Below are positions 52,799-63,923 of a DNA stretch of 64,000 bases, one piece after another. This DNA comes from Williamsoniiplasma luminosum (GTDB lineage Bacteria > Bacillota_I > Bacilli_A > Mycoplasmatales > Mycoplasmataceae), in the NCBI RefSeq assembly GCF_002803985.1, contig NZ_CP024963.1:682001-746000 (forward strand), given 5' to 3'. Below the pieces are notes generated by a model, which was not told the origin of the DNA, did no database searches, and saw only the letters and a list, made by a program, of their open reading frames with translations. The translations under genes were made by a program, and so were the position numbers. Every line of letters begins with the position of its first letter. Position 1 is the stretch's first letter.

Positions 52799-55075
52799 TT
52801 AAGATTCCATTTCACGTTCAACAGTTTGGATGGCTGAAAGTGATTTTAAAGTACTCATAATCATCGATAATTGATCAGAATTTTGGACTTTAACTTTGAT
52901 TGTTCCTGTTGCTAAAAGTTTCTTTTCATCATTTGAAATTTTGATCGAATTAATCGCTGTTTTAGTACTAGTTAATGCTTTGGAAATATCATAAATTAAA
53001 TTTGGTTGATCATTGGCAAAAAATTTAATTTTGGTAATGTAGAAATTTTTTTGAAACATGTTTGGGTTTCAACTAACATCAATTGTTCTTTCGTTTTCCA
53101 CAACATTTGGACATTGAACAAGATGAACTTTAATCCCATGCCCTTTTGAAACATAACCAATAATGTTTTCTGTTGGAATTGGTAAACAACAAGATGCGAT
53201 TTGGACTTTCAAATTATCAATTCCACTCACTAAAATATCATTTTTGTAATCATTATTAACTGTTTTTTTAGCACTATTCATTGATTCCAGCGCAATCGCA
53301 TCTTTGGAAATGCTGTGATCAATAAAAACTTGATCAACAGCATTGGCAATTGTGTATTCACCTCGATGAATACCAAGGAAAAAATCTTCCATACTTGAAT
53401 AACCTAATTTTTTGATTTTTTCTAAAATAATATTTGGATTATCTTTTTTACGTTTCAATTCATGTTGATTGATATATGAAATAATATTATTTTCAATTCG
53501 ATCAGCGATAATTTTGTTTTCATCTTTTTTATCTTTGATATTAGCTTCTTTCATTTCGCTAATTAAATATTTTTTAATCCGATTTCGAGCATTACTCGTT
53601 TGAACCATTTTTAATCATTCATGAGTTGGGTGTTGTTTGGAAGAAGTTTTAATTTCAACAAGTTGACCAGAATTTAAAATAGTGTTAATTGGGTAAAAAA
53701 TTCCATCAATTTTAGCACCCATCGCGTGTTGACCAACTTCTGTATGAATACGATAAGCAAAATCCAAAACTGTTGAACCAAATGGCAGTGAAATAATTTT
53801 TTTGTCTGGGGTTAAAATATAAATCATTTCTGTGAAAAAGTCTTGCTTTAAGACTTTTTCAATATTTTCTTCTTGATTATCATTTCCAGATGATTGATCT
53901 AAATCAATAATTCTTTTAAAAATATCGATTTTTTCATCAATTTCTTTTTGTTTTTTATTGATATCAATTTTCTCATCAGTTTTGTAAGCTCAATGGGCGG
54001 CGGCTCCAGTTTCAGCAATATCATCCATTCCCTCTGTTCTAATTTGAACTTCAAAAATATTTCCAAAATGGTCTGAAAGTGTTGTATGTAAAGATTGATA
54101 AACACCATTTTTTGGTGTCGCAATATAGTCTTTAAACCTTCCCGCAAGTGGGGTGTATTTATTGTGTAAAAAACCTAAAATTTTATAACAATCATCATTG
54201 CTTTTAGCAATGATTCTAATTGCTAAAAGGTCTTTTAAATCTTCAAATGAATGATTAAATTGATGCATCTTACGATAAACAGAATAGATAGTTTTCGGGC
54301 GACCAAAAATATCAACAATTTTAATATGTTTTTCTTTTCTTAAATATGATTCAATTTCAATCATTAAGTGATTAATGGTTTCGTAACGTTGAACCTCATT
54401 GGTTTTCATTAATTCTTGAATTTTGTTATATTCTTCTGGATTCAAAATTTGAAACGACATATCTTCTAAGGCAGTTTTAACTTGCTTCATTCCAATTCGA
54501 TGAGCAATTGATGAATAAGTTTCTAAAGTTTCCTTGGCAATAATTTGTTGTTTTTCTTTGGAAAGATTTTCAATCGTTAACATGTTGTGTAAACGGTCGG
54601 CAAATTTAATAATAATCACCCGAATATCTTTAGCCATTGATAAATAAATTTTTCTTAAATATTCACCTTTTTGTTGCTCACGGTTTTCCTTGGCAAAATA
54701 ACTAACTTTAGTAATTGCTTCAACTAAACCGGCAACTTCTTCACCGAATTTATTTGCCAACATCGGAGCAGTGATCGGAGTGTCTTCTAAAATATCGTGC
54801 AATAGTCCGGCAATAATTGTTTTTGGTCCCATTTTGAATTGGGCTAAATAATAAGCAGTTGACAACGGGTGAAAAATATATGGATCATTATTTTTGCGTT
54901 TTTGGCCTTTGTGATTCAGTTCAGCAAAAATATAAGCGTCTTTAATTGCTTTTAAATCCTTTTTAGAACTAATATAAGTTTGTAAAATTCGATTCAATTG
55001 TTCAAATTGTTCAATTTGAACAATGTCTAGTTTTTTTCTGGTTCATTTAGTTCGATTGATTGAAATTAATGCCAT
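52799..55075 (-). CDS. relA: Bifunctional (p)ppGpp synthetase/hydrolase
   Basis: Long RelA/SpoT homologue of 758 residues that makes and breaks the alarmone (p)ppGpp. Hydrolase motifs PYIFHPLSTAYYLA, GLLHDILEDT and KFADRLHNM are intact. Synthetase motifs GRFKDYIATPKNGYQSLH-like and FEVQIRTEGMDDIAE are intact. A TGS domain (IYILTPDKKIISLPFGSTVLDFAYRIHTEVG), a cysteine-containing zinc-finger region (VQIASCCLPIP) and a C-terminal ACT domain follow. Full domain set suggests ribosome-linked regulation. ATG 55075 follows AAGGTGAT; a TGA-encoded Trp is at residue 11. Confidence 0.93.
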
Positions 55076-55109
55076 CGTAATCACCTTTGTTTCTATATCA
55101 TATATTTTA

Positions 55110-55141
55110 CAATAAAAATAAAATGGCCAAAGCCATTTTAT
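55110..55141 (-). terminator. Terminator after secDF-apt
   Basis: ATAAAATGGC (55118-55127) pairs with GCCATTTTAT (55132-55141) around CAAA; T-rich on the minus strand. Confidence 0.8.
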
Positions 55142-55142
55142 C

Positions 55143-55658
55143 TTAATATTCAACTAATGCTTGAAAGCGGATATCATCAAAATTAATATTTGGATGTAAT
55201 TTTGTTAAATCACCAACAACACTTAGACCAACAATTTTAGCATCTTGCATTTTGACAAGTTCTCTGATTGCCTTAATTGTGCCTCCGGTTGCAAGAATAT
55301 CATCAACAATCACAACTTTGTCACCATTTTTTAAATCATCTTGATGAACTTGTAAATGGTTTGACCCATATTCTAAATCATAACTCACATCAAAAACTGG
55401 TCTTGGTAATTTGCCTGGTTTGCGAATTAAAACTAATTTCTTTTTAGTTTTATATGCAACGGCACTGGCGAAAATGAAACCGCGTGCTTCGGGGGCAACA
55501 ATTGCATCTGCTTGGCAATCTAAAACAAATTCTGACATTTGATCAACAACTTGTTGAAAAACCTCAGGGTTAGTCAAAATTGGGGTTACATCTTTAAAGT
55601 CGATACCTGGAAGCGGAAAATGTTGAACATCTAAAATATATTTTTTAATATCGATCAT
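55143..55658 (-). CDS. apt: Adenine phosphoribosyltransferase
   Basis: Converts adenine and PRPP to AMP (purine salvage), 171 residues. It has FPLPGIDFKDVTPIL, the loop VAPEARGFIFASAVA, LIRKPGKLPR and the PRPP-binding motif KVVIVDDILATGGTI. GGAGAG follows the secDF stop and serves as the ribosome-binding site, eight bases before ATG 55658, so apt is co-transcribed with secDF. Confidence 0.95.
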   Translation of the reverse strand: MIDIKKYILDVQHFPLPGIDFKDVTPILTNPEVFQQVVDQMSEFVLDCQADAIVAPEARGFIFASAVAYKTKKKLVLIRKPGKLPRPVFDVSYDLEYGSNHLQVHQDDLKNGDKVVIVDDILATGGTIKAIRELVKMQDAKIVGLSVVGDLTKLHPNINFDDIRFQALVEY

Positions 55659-55666
55659 TTTCTCTC

Positions 55667-58600
55667 CTAATCATTAATTCCAGCAATAATTTGTTCTTCA
55701 GCTGAAACTTTCATTTTTGTCACAAATTTTTTGTACGCATATTTCATTCTAATGCGTTGTCTTTCTAATTTTACCCAGATTGGTAAAACAATACATAACA
55801 TCACAATAATTGTCACAGGCACTCCAACTAGCATAGTTACACCCATAATTGCAATTGGGGGTAAAGTTACTGCTGCAACTAATCCAACTAACATATAAAG
55901 AATTGAAATCACAACAGCTCTGTAAAGTCCAAATTTAAAGACTTTGTCAAAAACTTCTGATAAAAATTTATTCTTGTTAGATTCAATTTTTATTTCTTGT
56001 TTTAATTCATAAATTGCCACACGGCTTTTTTCAATCAATGCTTTTTTCTCTTGAATAAATGCTTGTTTTAATTCTTTATAAAGTTTTTTATCTTTCAGAT
56101 CTTCAGTGTGTTCTTCAAATTTATTCTTATGTTCACGAATCGCTTTTCTTAGATCTTTTCTGATGTGTTTGATTTTAATTTGTAAATCAATTTCAGTTTC
56201 AAAACTTTCATTAATTTCTTCTTCGTTTTTAGATTTAATGATTGATTTTCCTTTGCCTAAAAATAAGATTCCAGTTGCAAAGGCAAAACTAATGACAGCC
56301 ATTGCTCCTGCTAAAATTTCGATTGAGAAAGGAATTCTTAAAACTAATACAATTGTAACTACAAGTGCTAAGGCGATAATTATTCCTAAAGCTAAAGCCA
56401 CATAATAAGTTCATTTAAATCTAATTAACATATAAACAAATAAGGCTAATAAAACAATTGCAATTGTAATTAAAATTTCTTTAATTTGAGTGAAAGTTGT
56501 TAATGGTGAAATAGCAAGTACCAAGATCTGACCTTCTGCATTTTGAGTAGGAACAGTGTCAGGTGTATAGTTACCACTTTTACCAGCTAATCTATAAATT
56601 ACATTTCTAAATTCTGTAGATTTATTAATAATATCTGATGTTGTTTCAAAAGAAACTCAAGGTCTCTTTTTCTCAGTATTTCAAGATAGATCAATTGCTG
56701 AATAATCAGGACCAGATGAAATTTTCAAGTTTTTCATACGAACGATATTGTTGTTACCAGATAAATTATCTAATAAATTATTCGCGAAAATATAGCGATA
56801 CATTCTTTCGACTGATAAAGATGAGTATTTTTCTGGATTAATTTTTTCACCTTCTTTAAGTGAATTTTTTAATTCATTTTCCACTTCTTTGTCAATGGCA
56901 CGCAATTTATCAGTTATTTCTTTATTAGTGTTTTCATCAAATTTAAAATCAATAATTCCATTTTTAACTTGACCTTGGAATTCAGATACATAATTACCTT
57001 GAATGTAAGTGGTTGTTCCACTTCCAAAATTTGGTGAGTAATTTAGTCCTGCTAAACCAGTTACTAAACTTGAAATAAATAGTAAGACACCAGTAATAAT
57101 TAATGTGATGATTCCAATTTTTTTAGAATTACTTTCCAATTTAACAATTTTGTTTTCTTTAATTTTATTAATATCGTTGACTGGAGTTTGGTCTCATTCA
57201 CTTGTTAAGTGTGATAAAAATTGAACTTTCTTTAACAAGTGTTTGTGGAATTGTTGTTGAAAGAAATTTTGTTTTTTATCTTGGTTCGAAATTTTTGCTA
57301 ATTTAAGTTCTGAATGTTTGATTTTTTTAGTTCATTTTTCAAATTGCTTTTGTTGTTGTTTTTCATATTTCGCTAATTTAGCTTGATAAATTTTGGCATT
57401 TTTTGCTTTTAATTTATCAATCTGATCTTGAATTTTCTTAATTTTAATTAACTCGTTAGAACTCAATTGTTTTTTAAATGAATAAGCTTCAATTTTCTTT
57501 TCTTTATATTCAATTAAACTGTGGCAAATAAAACTTCCTTGATAATCGACACTTGTGTCGATTGGTAATAATCATGAAACTTTATTTAAAATTTGCGTTT
57601 TAGTTGTAAAGTAAATTAAAACTCTTAAAACTATGATACTGAAAATGAAAACAAAGAATAATCCTAATGCTGTAATTGTTGCAAAGTTTTTTAAGAACCC
57701 TGATCCAATTCAAAATAAGATGATTGATGGCAAGATTGTGGCTAATAAGACATCAACCCCAATTCCTAATGTTTCTTTATGTGAAATATTAAATGATGTT
57801 GTTAAAGGTCTTTTTTCAATGTAAATATTGGTTTTAAAACTTTCAAAGAGCACAATACTAATATCAAAGGATAAACCAACAACAATAAATAAGATGGCAA
57901 TAAATTCTGGACCAAATGAGATTGAAAATATCACACTCATTAAAATGGTTAAAGAGCCAATAATTGCTGCAATGATAATTGCAAATAGCCCCAATAGGCG
58001 ATAAAAGAAAAGAATAAAGATTGCAATCGCGATGGCAATAAGAATTAAAATTGTTAATGAAACAATAAACATTGTAGTGCTAATGATTGATTGTGCATCT
58101 TCAATTGACATCACTGTAAAAATTAAATTTTTAGTTGTTTGAGCAATTTTGGCTGTTACTTGTTTAGCAGTTGTATAGTTTTTAGTTGGAATAAAGAAGT
58201 TGTTGCTTAAAATTGAAGCACCACCTGTGCTTGGTTGTTGAGTTTCTTCTTTAATGGTTCCTGAAAAAATAAAGTTGTTTTTAAATAAGTCTTCTTTAAA
58301 ACTTGTTCTAATTTCTTTTTTAGTTTCATCATAAATTACAGGAACTATGTATTTGGTTAAAATATTAAATGCTTTGGTAACATTCATTTTTTGGCCATTA
58401 TATTCAATCTCTTTTGAATATCTTCCAGATTTTTTTGAATCAAAATCTTGGCCAATTGAGTTTGAATCGTAAATGTATTTATTAATATCATTATTGAATG
58501 CAAATCTATGGTTTGAATCACCATCAGCAAAGAATGCTGTTTTTAGTTGTTCTGCTGTACTTGAATTTTCTTCATTGAATAAATTAGCTTTCTTATCAAT

Positions 58601-59467
58601 TTCTCAACTTCCAGATGTTGTTTTTTTTCATTTTTTACCTGTAAAAAAATCATTAAATACATTTTTGACAGTTGTTTTTTCTTCTTGCTTTTCAATTTTT
58701 TCAATATTGCCTTTGATTCCACTAATTGCTTCAAACAATGCTGCAATAAATTTTTCTCTATCTTTATCGGTTGTGGCAAAACTTAAATAATTTCTAAAAG
58801 TATCCAATGCATTAGAAGCATCGACAAGAAAAGTTAAAGCTGGTGTTGATGCTTTTTGTTCTGTGGTTGCTGTGATCATTTTTTTTAAATTATCATTTTG
58901 TAAATCGAATTGAATAAAAGGGTAGTTATTTTGTCCAATATGTTTAGAAACAGCAGAAGAAGCACCAATAATTTTGCTAACTGCTTCTTTTTCGACTAAA
59001 TCAGTTTTAAAACCAAGTTTTGTCATCAATTCAGAATTTAGCATTACATCTTCATTGTTGTTTAAAATAAACAACCCACCAGTTGATTGAATAGCATTTT
59101 TAAATAATTCTTGGTTATTAGAATAAAGTTCTTTTGGAGCATAAACAATTGCACGTGATTTACCAGCAATATCAACTTGAATATTTCCATCTGAAAAAGG
59201 TGATAATTTAGATTGTAAAGCTTCCGCTCCTTCTTTAGAATCTCCTGGTTTTAAACTTCATTCATCATCCTTACCACTTCTCTCTGATTTAGAGACATTA
59301 ACAATGGCTTTAAAATTCCCATGATATTGATATCCTAACTTCATTCCGTTTGATGCTTGGATAGCAGAAAAAATCAAACCAAAAAGAAGAGCCAAAAAAA
59401 TGAAAGCTAGTATTAACATATGAATAATTTTTTTGGTTTCGATTTTTTTATTTTTCATTAATTTCAT
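55667..59467 (-). CDS. secDF: Fused protein translocase subunit SecDF (Mollicutes variant)
   Basis: Proton-driven accessory of the Sec translocon. One continuous code-4 frame of 1,266 residues covers five open pieces. An N-terminal membrane segment (residues about 13-37) and a large extracytoplasmic domain come first. The SecD membrane block at about 425-620 contains IVVGLSFDISIVLFESFK. Then comes a Lys/Gln-rich cytoplasmic linker with coiled-coil character at about 670-760, longer than in other SecDF. The SecF half begins with a membrane segment near residue 785 and ends with RIPFSIEILAGAM and a coiled-coil insertion. TATAAT lies nine bases before ATG 59467. Met at 59458 is an alternative. 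Confidence 0.9.
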
Positions 59468-59476
59468 TCTTTTTTA

Positions 59477-59482
59477 ATTATA
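59477..59482 (-). promoter_or_regulatory. -10 box of secDF, near-leaderless
   Basis: Minus-strand TATAAT ends ten bases before the secDF ATG; +1 would fall near 59470, three bases before the start codon. No Shine-Dalgarno sequence and no good -35 are seen. Confidence 0.45.
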
Positions 59483-59526
59483 AACTATTTTTTTATTTTG
59501 ATTTTTAGTAAGTTTGTTTTTTATTC

Positions 59527-61086
59527 CTAATTTTCTTGGTTTTTTGCTTTATTCGCTTTCAAATCAGTTTTTGTTTGTAATTTATATTCTTTACGAATTT
59601 GTTCATTTTGTTCTTTAATTGTTTTTAAAATGGCTTCATCTTCAATTTTTTTGGATCATTCTTTGTTATTTTGAATTTTATGTAAAATGAATTCATCTTT
59701 TTTTCCAGTCTTTAATTCAATATTTTCCCTACCTTTAACTCCTCTTGTTCTTAAAACGTTAAAGTTCATGTCAGGGTCTAGAGCTGCCACTCCTTTTTCT
59801 AAAGCTTTTCAGTTAATAACAGTAATTGTAATTACTAATGTGTGCTTATTGGCAATGGTGTGTGGACTTTGCATTTTTGATTCTCATTCAAAAACTTCAT
59901 TTCGATATCCTGAATTGAATAAAAATCTTTTAACATCTTCTGGTTTGGTTGTAGAGATGAAAATGGTACGGAATTTATATTTAGGATAAATTGCAGTGAT
60001 TACCAATGATTGAACAATAATCAAAATCACTGAAGCAAATCATGAAGGACCTAAAATAAATTTAAATTGCATTAAAAGTGTACTTCCATTTGAATAACCT
60101 TCAAACATTGAGTCAGCTGCTAGATAACCAGCTATTTGCATTCCGGATTCACGAGTGCCATTAAATTTTTCTGCTAACTCAATAATTTTACTTGGCACAA
60201 ATGGAGAATGATTGCCTGGTGCAGCTCAACTTTTAATACCATCAACCATTTGATATCATTGATCATTGGTTAAATTATTTAAAACATCTAATTTAATTGG
60301 TTCATTAATATCTGCGGTTTTTAACAAAAACGTATTCATAATAACCACAAGTGTTAAAATAACAAAATTTAAATTACGATTAATTGAACCAATATTTTTG
60401 TTTTTGCGGGTTGAAAAATACATGGTAAGAAAATCACTTCCTCCAGACGAAGAACCGATTTTATAAACCAATGCATAACTAGCCCCTAAAACCAGACCTC
60501 CAATTACTGCAAAAACAAATAATCAAATTGCTGAGTTTCATTCATTGGGAATTTTAGAAATCAATTGGTAATTAATGATCATATGTCATTCAGTTGGATT
60601 AATCACTGGAATAAATCTAATTATTCAGTCAAATGCTGTTGAAAACAGGATATACAACAAAGTTGTTAATGTAAATCTAAAACCTAATTTTCAAAATCCA
60701 AAAATTACTAATGGAATATTTAAAGCAGCATAGTAGACGAAATATAAACTCGATTGGTTTTCAACATTATGTGTACTTATAATTGCTAAAAAACGGGTTA
60801 TAGAACCTAACCCTCCAGGAAATAATCCTGTTTTTCCAGTTGTCGAAATAAAGTAGTTTAATGCAATTGTGGTCATTAAAGCACCAAAAGCAACCATCAT
60901 CACGTCTTTTCAAAATGCTTGGCGCAAATACATTTTTTTTTCTAAAAATTTTTGCGCTTTAAGCATTAATTGATCTTTGTTTTTTTGAAAATTAGGCAAT
61001 GCCTTAATTTTCGCTTCATGCTCATTAGTTAAAGTTAAGGTCTTTTTTTTCTTGGTTTGTTCATCAAAAATAATAATTCTTCTCAT
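59527..61086 (-). CDS. YitT-family membrane protein with DUF2179 domain
   Basis: 519 residues. A charged cytoplasmic start of about 60 residues is followed by six membrane segments. Family signatures are NIPLVIFGFWKLGFRFT and GGLVLGASYALVYKIGSSSGGSD, and the C-terminal DUF2179 domain reads FRTIFISTTKPEDVKRFLF to RTRGVKGREN. A basic coiled-coil tail follows. Function of YitT proteins is not established. It lies 20 bases after the helicase gene in the rpoD-trmK-nif3-helicase run and may be co-transcribed with it. Confidence 0.88.
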
Positions 61087-61106
61087 AATATTCTTCCCGT
61101 TATTGA

Positions 61107-62465
61107 TTATTCGTCAAACAACACTTCGCGGCGTTTTTTGTACTTATCTTTTTTAATTTTATCAATAGATTCTTGAATATGTTTTCTTCTTTTCTTCTTT
61201 TTGATTTGATCAAGTTCAGCTTTACGTTTTTTCTTATAACCTGGTTTAATTTTAACATTTTTATATTTATTCAAAACTTGTTGTGATTCATTGTCAACAT
61301 CAACTGGTTTTTTCTTCTTGGTTTTGGGAGTAATTTCTGTTAATTGACCATCATTAAATTTTGCAATCGCAAAATTAATCCCCAATTGTTCAAGTTGTTG
61401 AATTTGTGCTTTATTTTCAATGTTATCTAAAATATAACTAATTCCATGCAATTTATTTCTTCCAGTTCGTCCAGAACGATGGATATAATAACTTAAATCT
61501 CTTGGTAAATTAATTGAAATCACATGTGTCACACCTTCAATATCAACCCCACGTGCAGCAACATCAGTTGCGACAACGTATTTGAATTCATTATTCTTAA
61601 TTCTTTTTAACATTGAAGTTCTAGTTCTTGGTTGAAGATCTGCATGCATTTCTCCAACATGATCAACTCCTTGTTTTCTTAAAATATGAACAATTTTAGA
61701 AACATCATTTTTATTGTTAACAAAAATTAAAACTAAAAATGGATTAATTGATTTAACAATATTTGCCAAAGTCAATTCTAATTCTTTGTTTTTTGTGTCA
61801 ATCAAAATGTGTTTAACATTACTAGTTGAAGGTTTTGATTGTGAATCATCAACAAAATAACTATTTTTAATATATTTTTTTAAATAATGTTGTAACGGAC
61901 TGTTGATTGTGGCTGAGAAAAAAGATAAAACTAAATCTTTTTTCATTTTATGGAGAATAAAATCAACTTCTTCAATGAAACCTAAATCGAAAATCATGTC
62001 GCATTCATCAACAACAACATAGTTTGCACTTGTTAATTTTAAAGCGTCCATTGAATATAATTCATTCAATCTAGTTGGAGTTCCAATTGCGATTGTTGGT
62101 TGTTTTTTATTCAGTGCTTCTTGGTCTTTTTTGATATCTTCTCCCCCAATATAAAGTCCAACCGAAATTCTTGGTTCATGTTTTATAAATGGTTTAACAT
62201 TTTCAAATATTTGTTTGGCTAATTCTCGTGTTGGAACAATAATTAAAGCTTGAACTTTATTAGGTTGTTCAAAATCAATATTATTTAAAATAGGCAACAA
62301 AAAAGAATGTGTTTTACCTGTTCCAGTATGTGCTAAAGCAATCACATTCTTATGTTTTTTGATCAATGGAATGACCTTTTCTTGGATTGATGTGGGGTTA
62401 GTAAAATGCAGATCATCCAAAGTATCATTTACATATTTTTTGAAACTAAAATTTTTAAAGTTCAT
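61107..62465 (-). CDS. DEAD-box RNA helicase (DECD variant)
   Basis: ATP-dependent RNA helicase of 452 residues. Motifs: Q motif PTSIQEKVIP, I AHTGTGKTHS, Ia IIVPTRELAKQI, Ib GTPTRLNEL, II VVDECDMIFD (DECD at 153-156 in place of DEAD), III FFSATI, V VATDVAARGVDIEGV, VI YYIHRSGRTGR. A Lys-rich tail of about 80 residues likely binds RNA. The gene has no Trp codon. AGGAG precedes ATG 62465. It lies nine bases after the Nif3-like gene. Confidence 0.93.
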   Translation of the reverse strand: MNFKNFSFKKYVNDTLDDLHFTNPTSIQEKVIPLIKKHKNVIALAHTGTGKTHSFLLPILNNIDFEQPNKVQALIIVPTRELAKQIFENVKPFIKHEPRISVGLYIGGEDIKKDQEALNKKQPTIAIGTPTRLNELYSMDALKLTSANYVVVDECDMIFDLGFIEEVDFILHKMKKDLVLSFFSATINSPLQHYLKKYIKNSYFVDDSQSKPSTSNVKHILIDTKNKELELTLANIVKSINPFLVLIFVNNKNDVSKIVHILRKQGVDHVGEMHADLQPRTRTSMLKRIKNNEFKYVVATDVAARGVDIEGVTHVISINLPRDLSYYIHRSGRTGRNKLHGISYILDNIENKAQIQQLEQLGINFAIAKFNDGQLTEITPKTKKKKPVDVDNESQQVLNKYKNVKIKPGYKKKRKAELDQIKKKKRRKHIQESIDKIKKDKYKKRREVLFDE

Positions 62466-62474
62466 ATTTTTCTC

Positions 62475-63260
62475 CTATTTTTTATATTGTCTTTGGATAT
62501 CATATCCTAAAACAATAACTTCTTTGTTAAACGCATTTGTTAATATTTTTTGTAAATCAATTACAAAATGATTTTCCATATAATGTCCTAAATTTAATAA
62601 ATTTATTTGGTTATCATTTGCATAAATTCAATGATGCCACTTAACTTCACCAGTTACAAAAGTTGCATTTTGTAATTGATTTACAACCATTGATTCACTA
62701 GCACTTCCGGGAACTAAAACAAAATTTTGAATCAATGTATTGTCATTTCAATTTAAATTTACCAAATCATCATTTGAAGCAAATATTTGCTTCATTTTTT
62801 CTCTTAAAACTTTTAAAGCAATAGGAGATCTTAATTTAATTTCTGTTCCTTCTTTAAATTTTCCAAAGGCACTAATCTTTTTAACATGAAAATGTTCATC
62901 GAAGATATTTAAAATCGGATTGTTTGGAGAATTATCAAAATTTGTATGAATTGAATAAACGTCAATATTGTGACTATTTAATTTTTTAATCATTATTTTT
63001 TTAGCTTGGTTCTTTTTTTCATCACTTAATTCTGCAAAAACAAAAGGGTGACGCGAAATAATTAAATCCACTTTTTCTTGAATCGCCATTTCAACAACTT
63101 GGTTATTGATATCTAAACATGTCAATATTTTTTGAACATCTTTGTTAATATCAAAATCTTTTTTTGGGTTAATGATTTGTAAACCAACCTTGTCTCAATC
63201 AGCTGCTAAAGAAATCGGGAATTTCTTATCTAAATATTTTAAAATTTTGATTAATTCCAT
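62475..63260 (-). CDS. Nif3-like dinuclear metal-centre protein (YqfO type)
   Basis: 261 residues of the NIF3/GTP cyclohydrolase I type 2-like family, function unknown. It begins MELIKILKYLDKKFPISLAADWDKVGLQ and has DLIISRHPFVF, where most relatives have HHP; here the first His is Arg70 and H71 remains. VYSIHTNFDN and TGEVKWHHW are also present. TGA-encoded Trp occurs in the first 25 residues. Its ATG overlaps the end of trmK by ten bases, and the neighbours match the Firmicutes order rpoD-trmK-yqfO. Confidence 0.88.
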
Positions 63261-63922
63261 AATTGAACATATTCCTTCATTTGTTTTATTTTATTGAAAA
63301 GCTTTAATTTGGCATCTTCATCATTTTCAATTTTTAAAAATATTTTTTCTAAAAATTGAATTTGGTTTTCTAAATATATTTTATACTCCAAATTTTGCTC
63401 AAACCATTTAAAGTCTCCTAGAAAAATATTTTCTAGTTTTTTTGCTGGTTTTTGTTTATTAATTCAAATTAATCAATAACGATGTTTTTGGTCAATGAAG
63501 AAACTTTCATATTGAATAAAATAATTTTTAGCAATTGTAAATTTTCTGATTTGTTCAATTTCGGTGTTTGAACAAATCAAATAATTTTTAATTTTATCAT
63601 TATCCTTGTTAAGAATTTCGAGAATTGTTCCACTACCTAAACCTGCTAAAAAACAATATTCTATTTCATCACTAATTTGAGTGGTGAATGCCAATCCATC
63701 ACTTAAAATGGTTGGGATTTCTTTTTGAAAATTGTGCTTTTGAATATTTTTTTCAGCAATTTTTAAAGGTTTTGCATTAATATCAACGGCATAAACTTTT
63801 TTAACAATTTTATTTTTAATTAAATTGATTGGTAAAAGACCATGATCAGTTCCGATATCTGCTGCAACAAAATCACCAGGTGGAATTAAATTTACAAGTG
63901 TTTGCAATCTTTTTGAAAGCAT
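63251..63922 (-). CDS. trmK: tRNA (adenine(22)-N1)-methyltransferase
   Basis: SAM-dependent enzyme that makes m1A22 in tRNA, 223 residues. It starts MLSKRLQTLVNLIPPGDFV and has the SAM motif ADIGTDHGLLPINLI, AVDINAKPLKIAE, and CFLAGLGSGTILEIL. TGA-encoded Trp are at residues 150 and later. A C-terminal coiled coil (FLEKIFLKIENDEDAKLKL) is expected for TrmK. It begins one base after the stop of rpoD. Confidence 0.92.
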
Positions 63923-63923
63923 T

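Noticed and set aside
55667-59467. Several separate membrane genes or a broken secDF
   Set aside because: All pieces are in the same frame and are divided only by TGA, which encodes Trp here; the domain order is that of SecDF.
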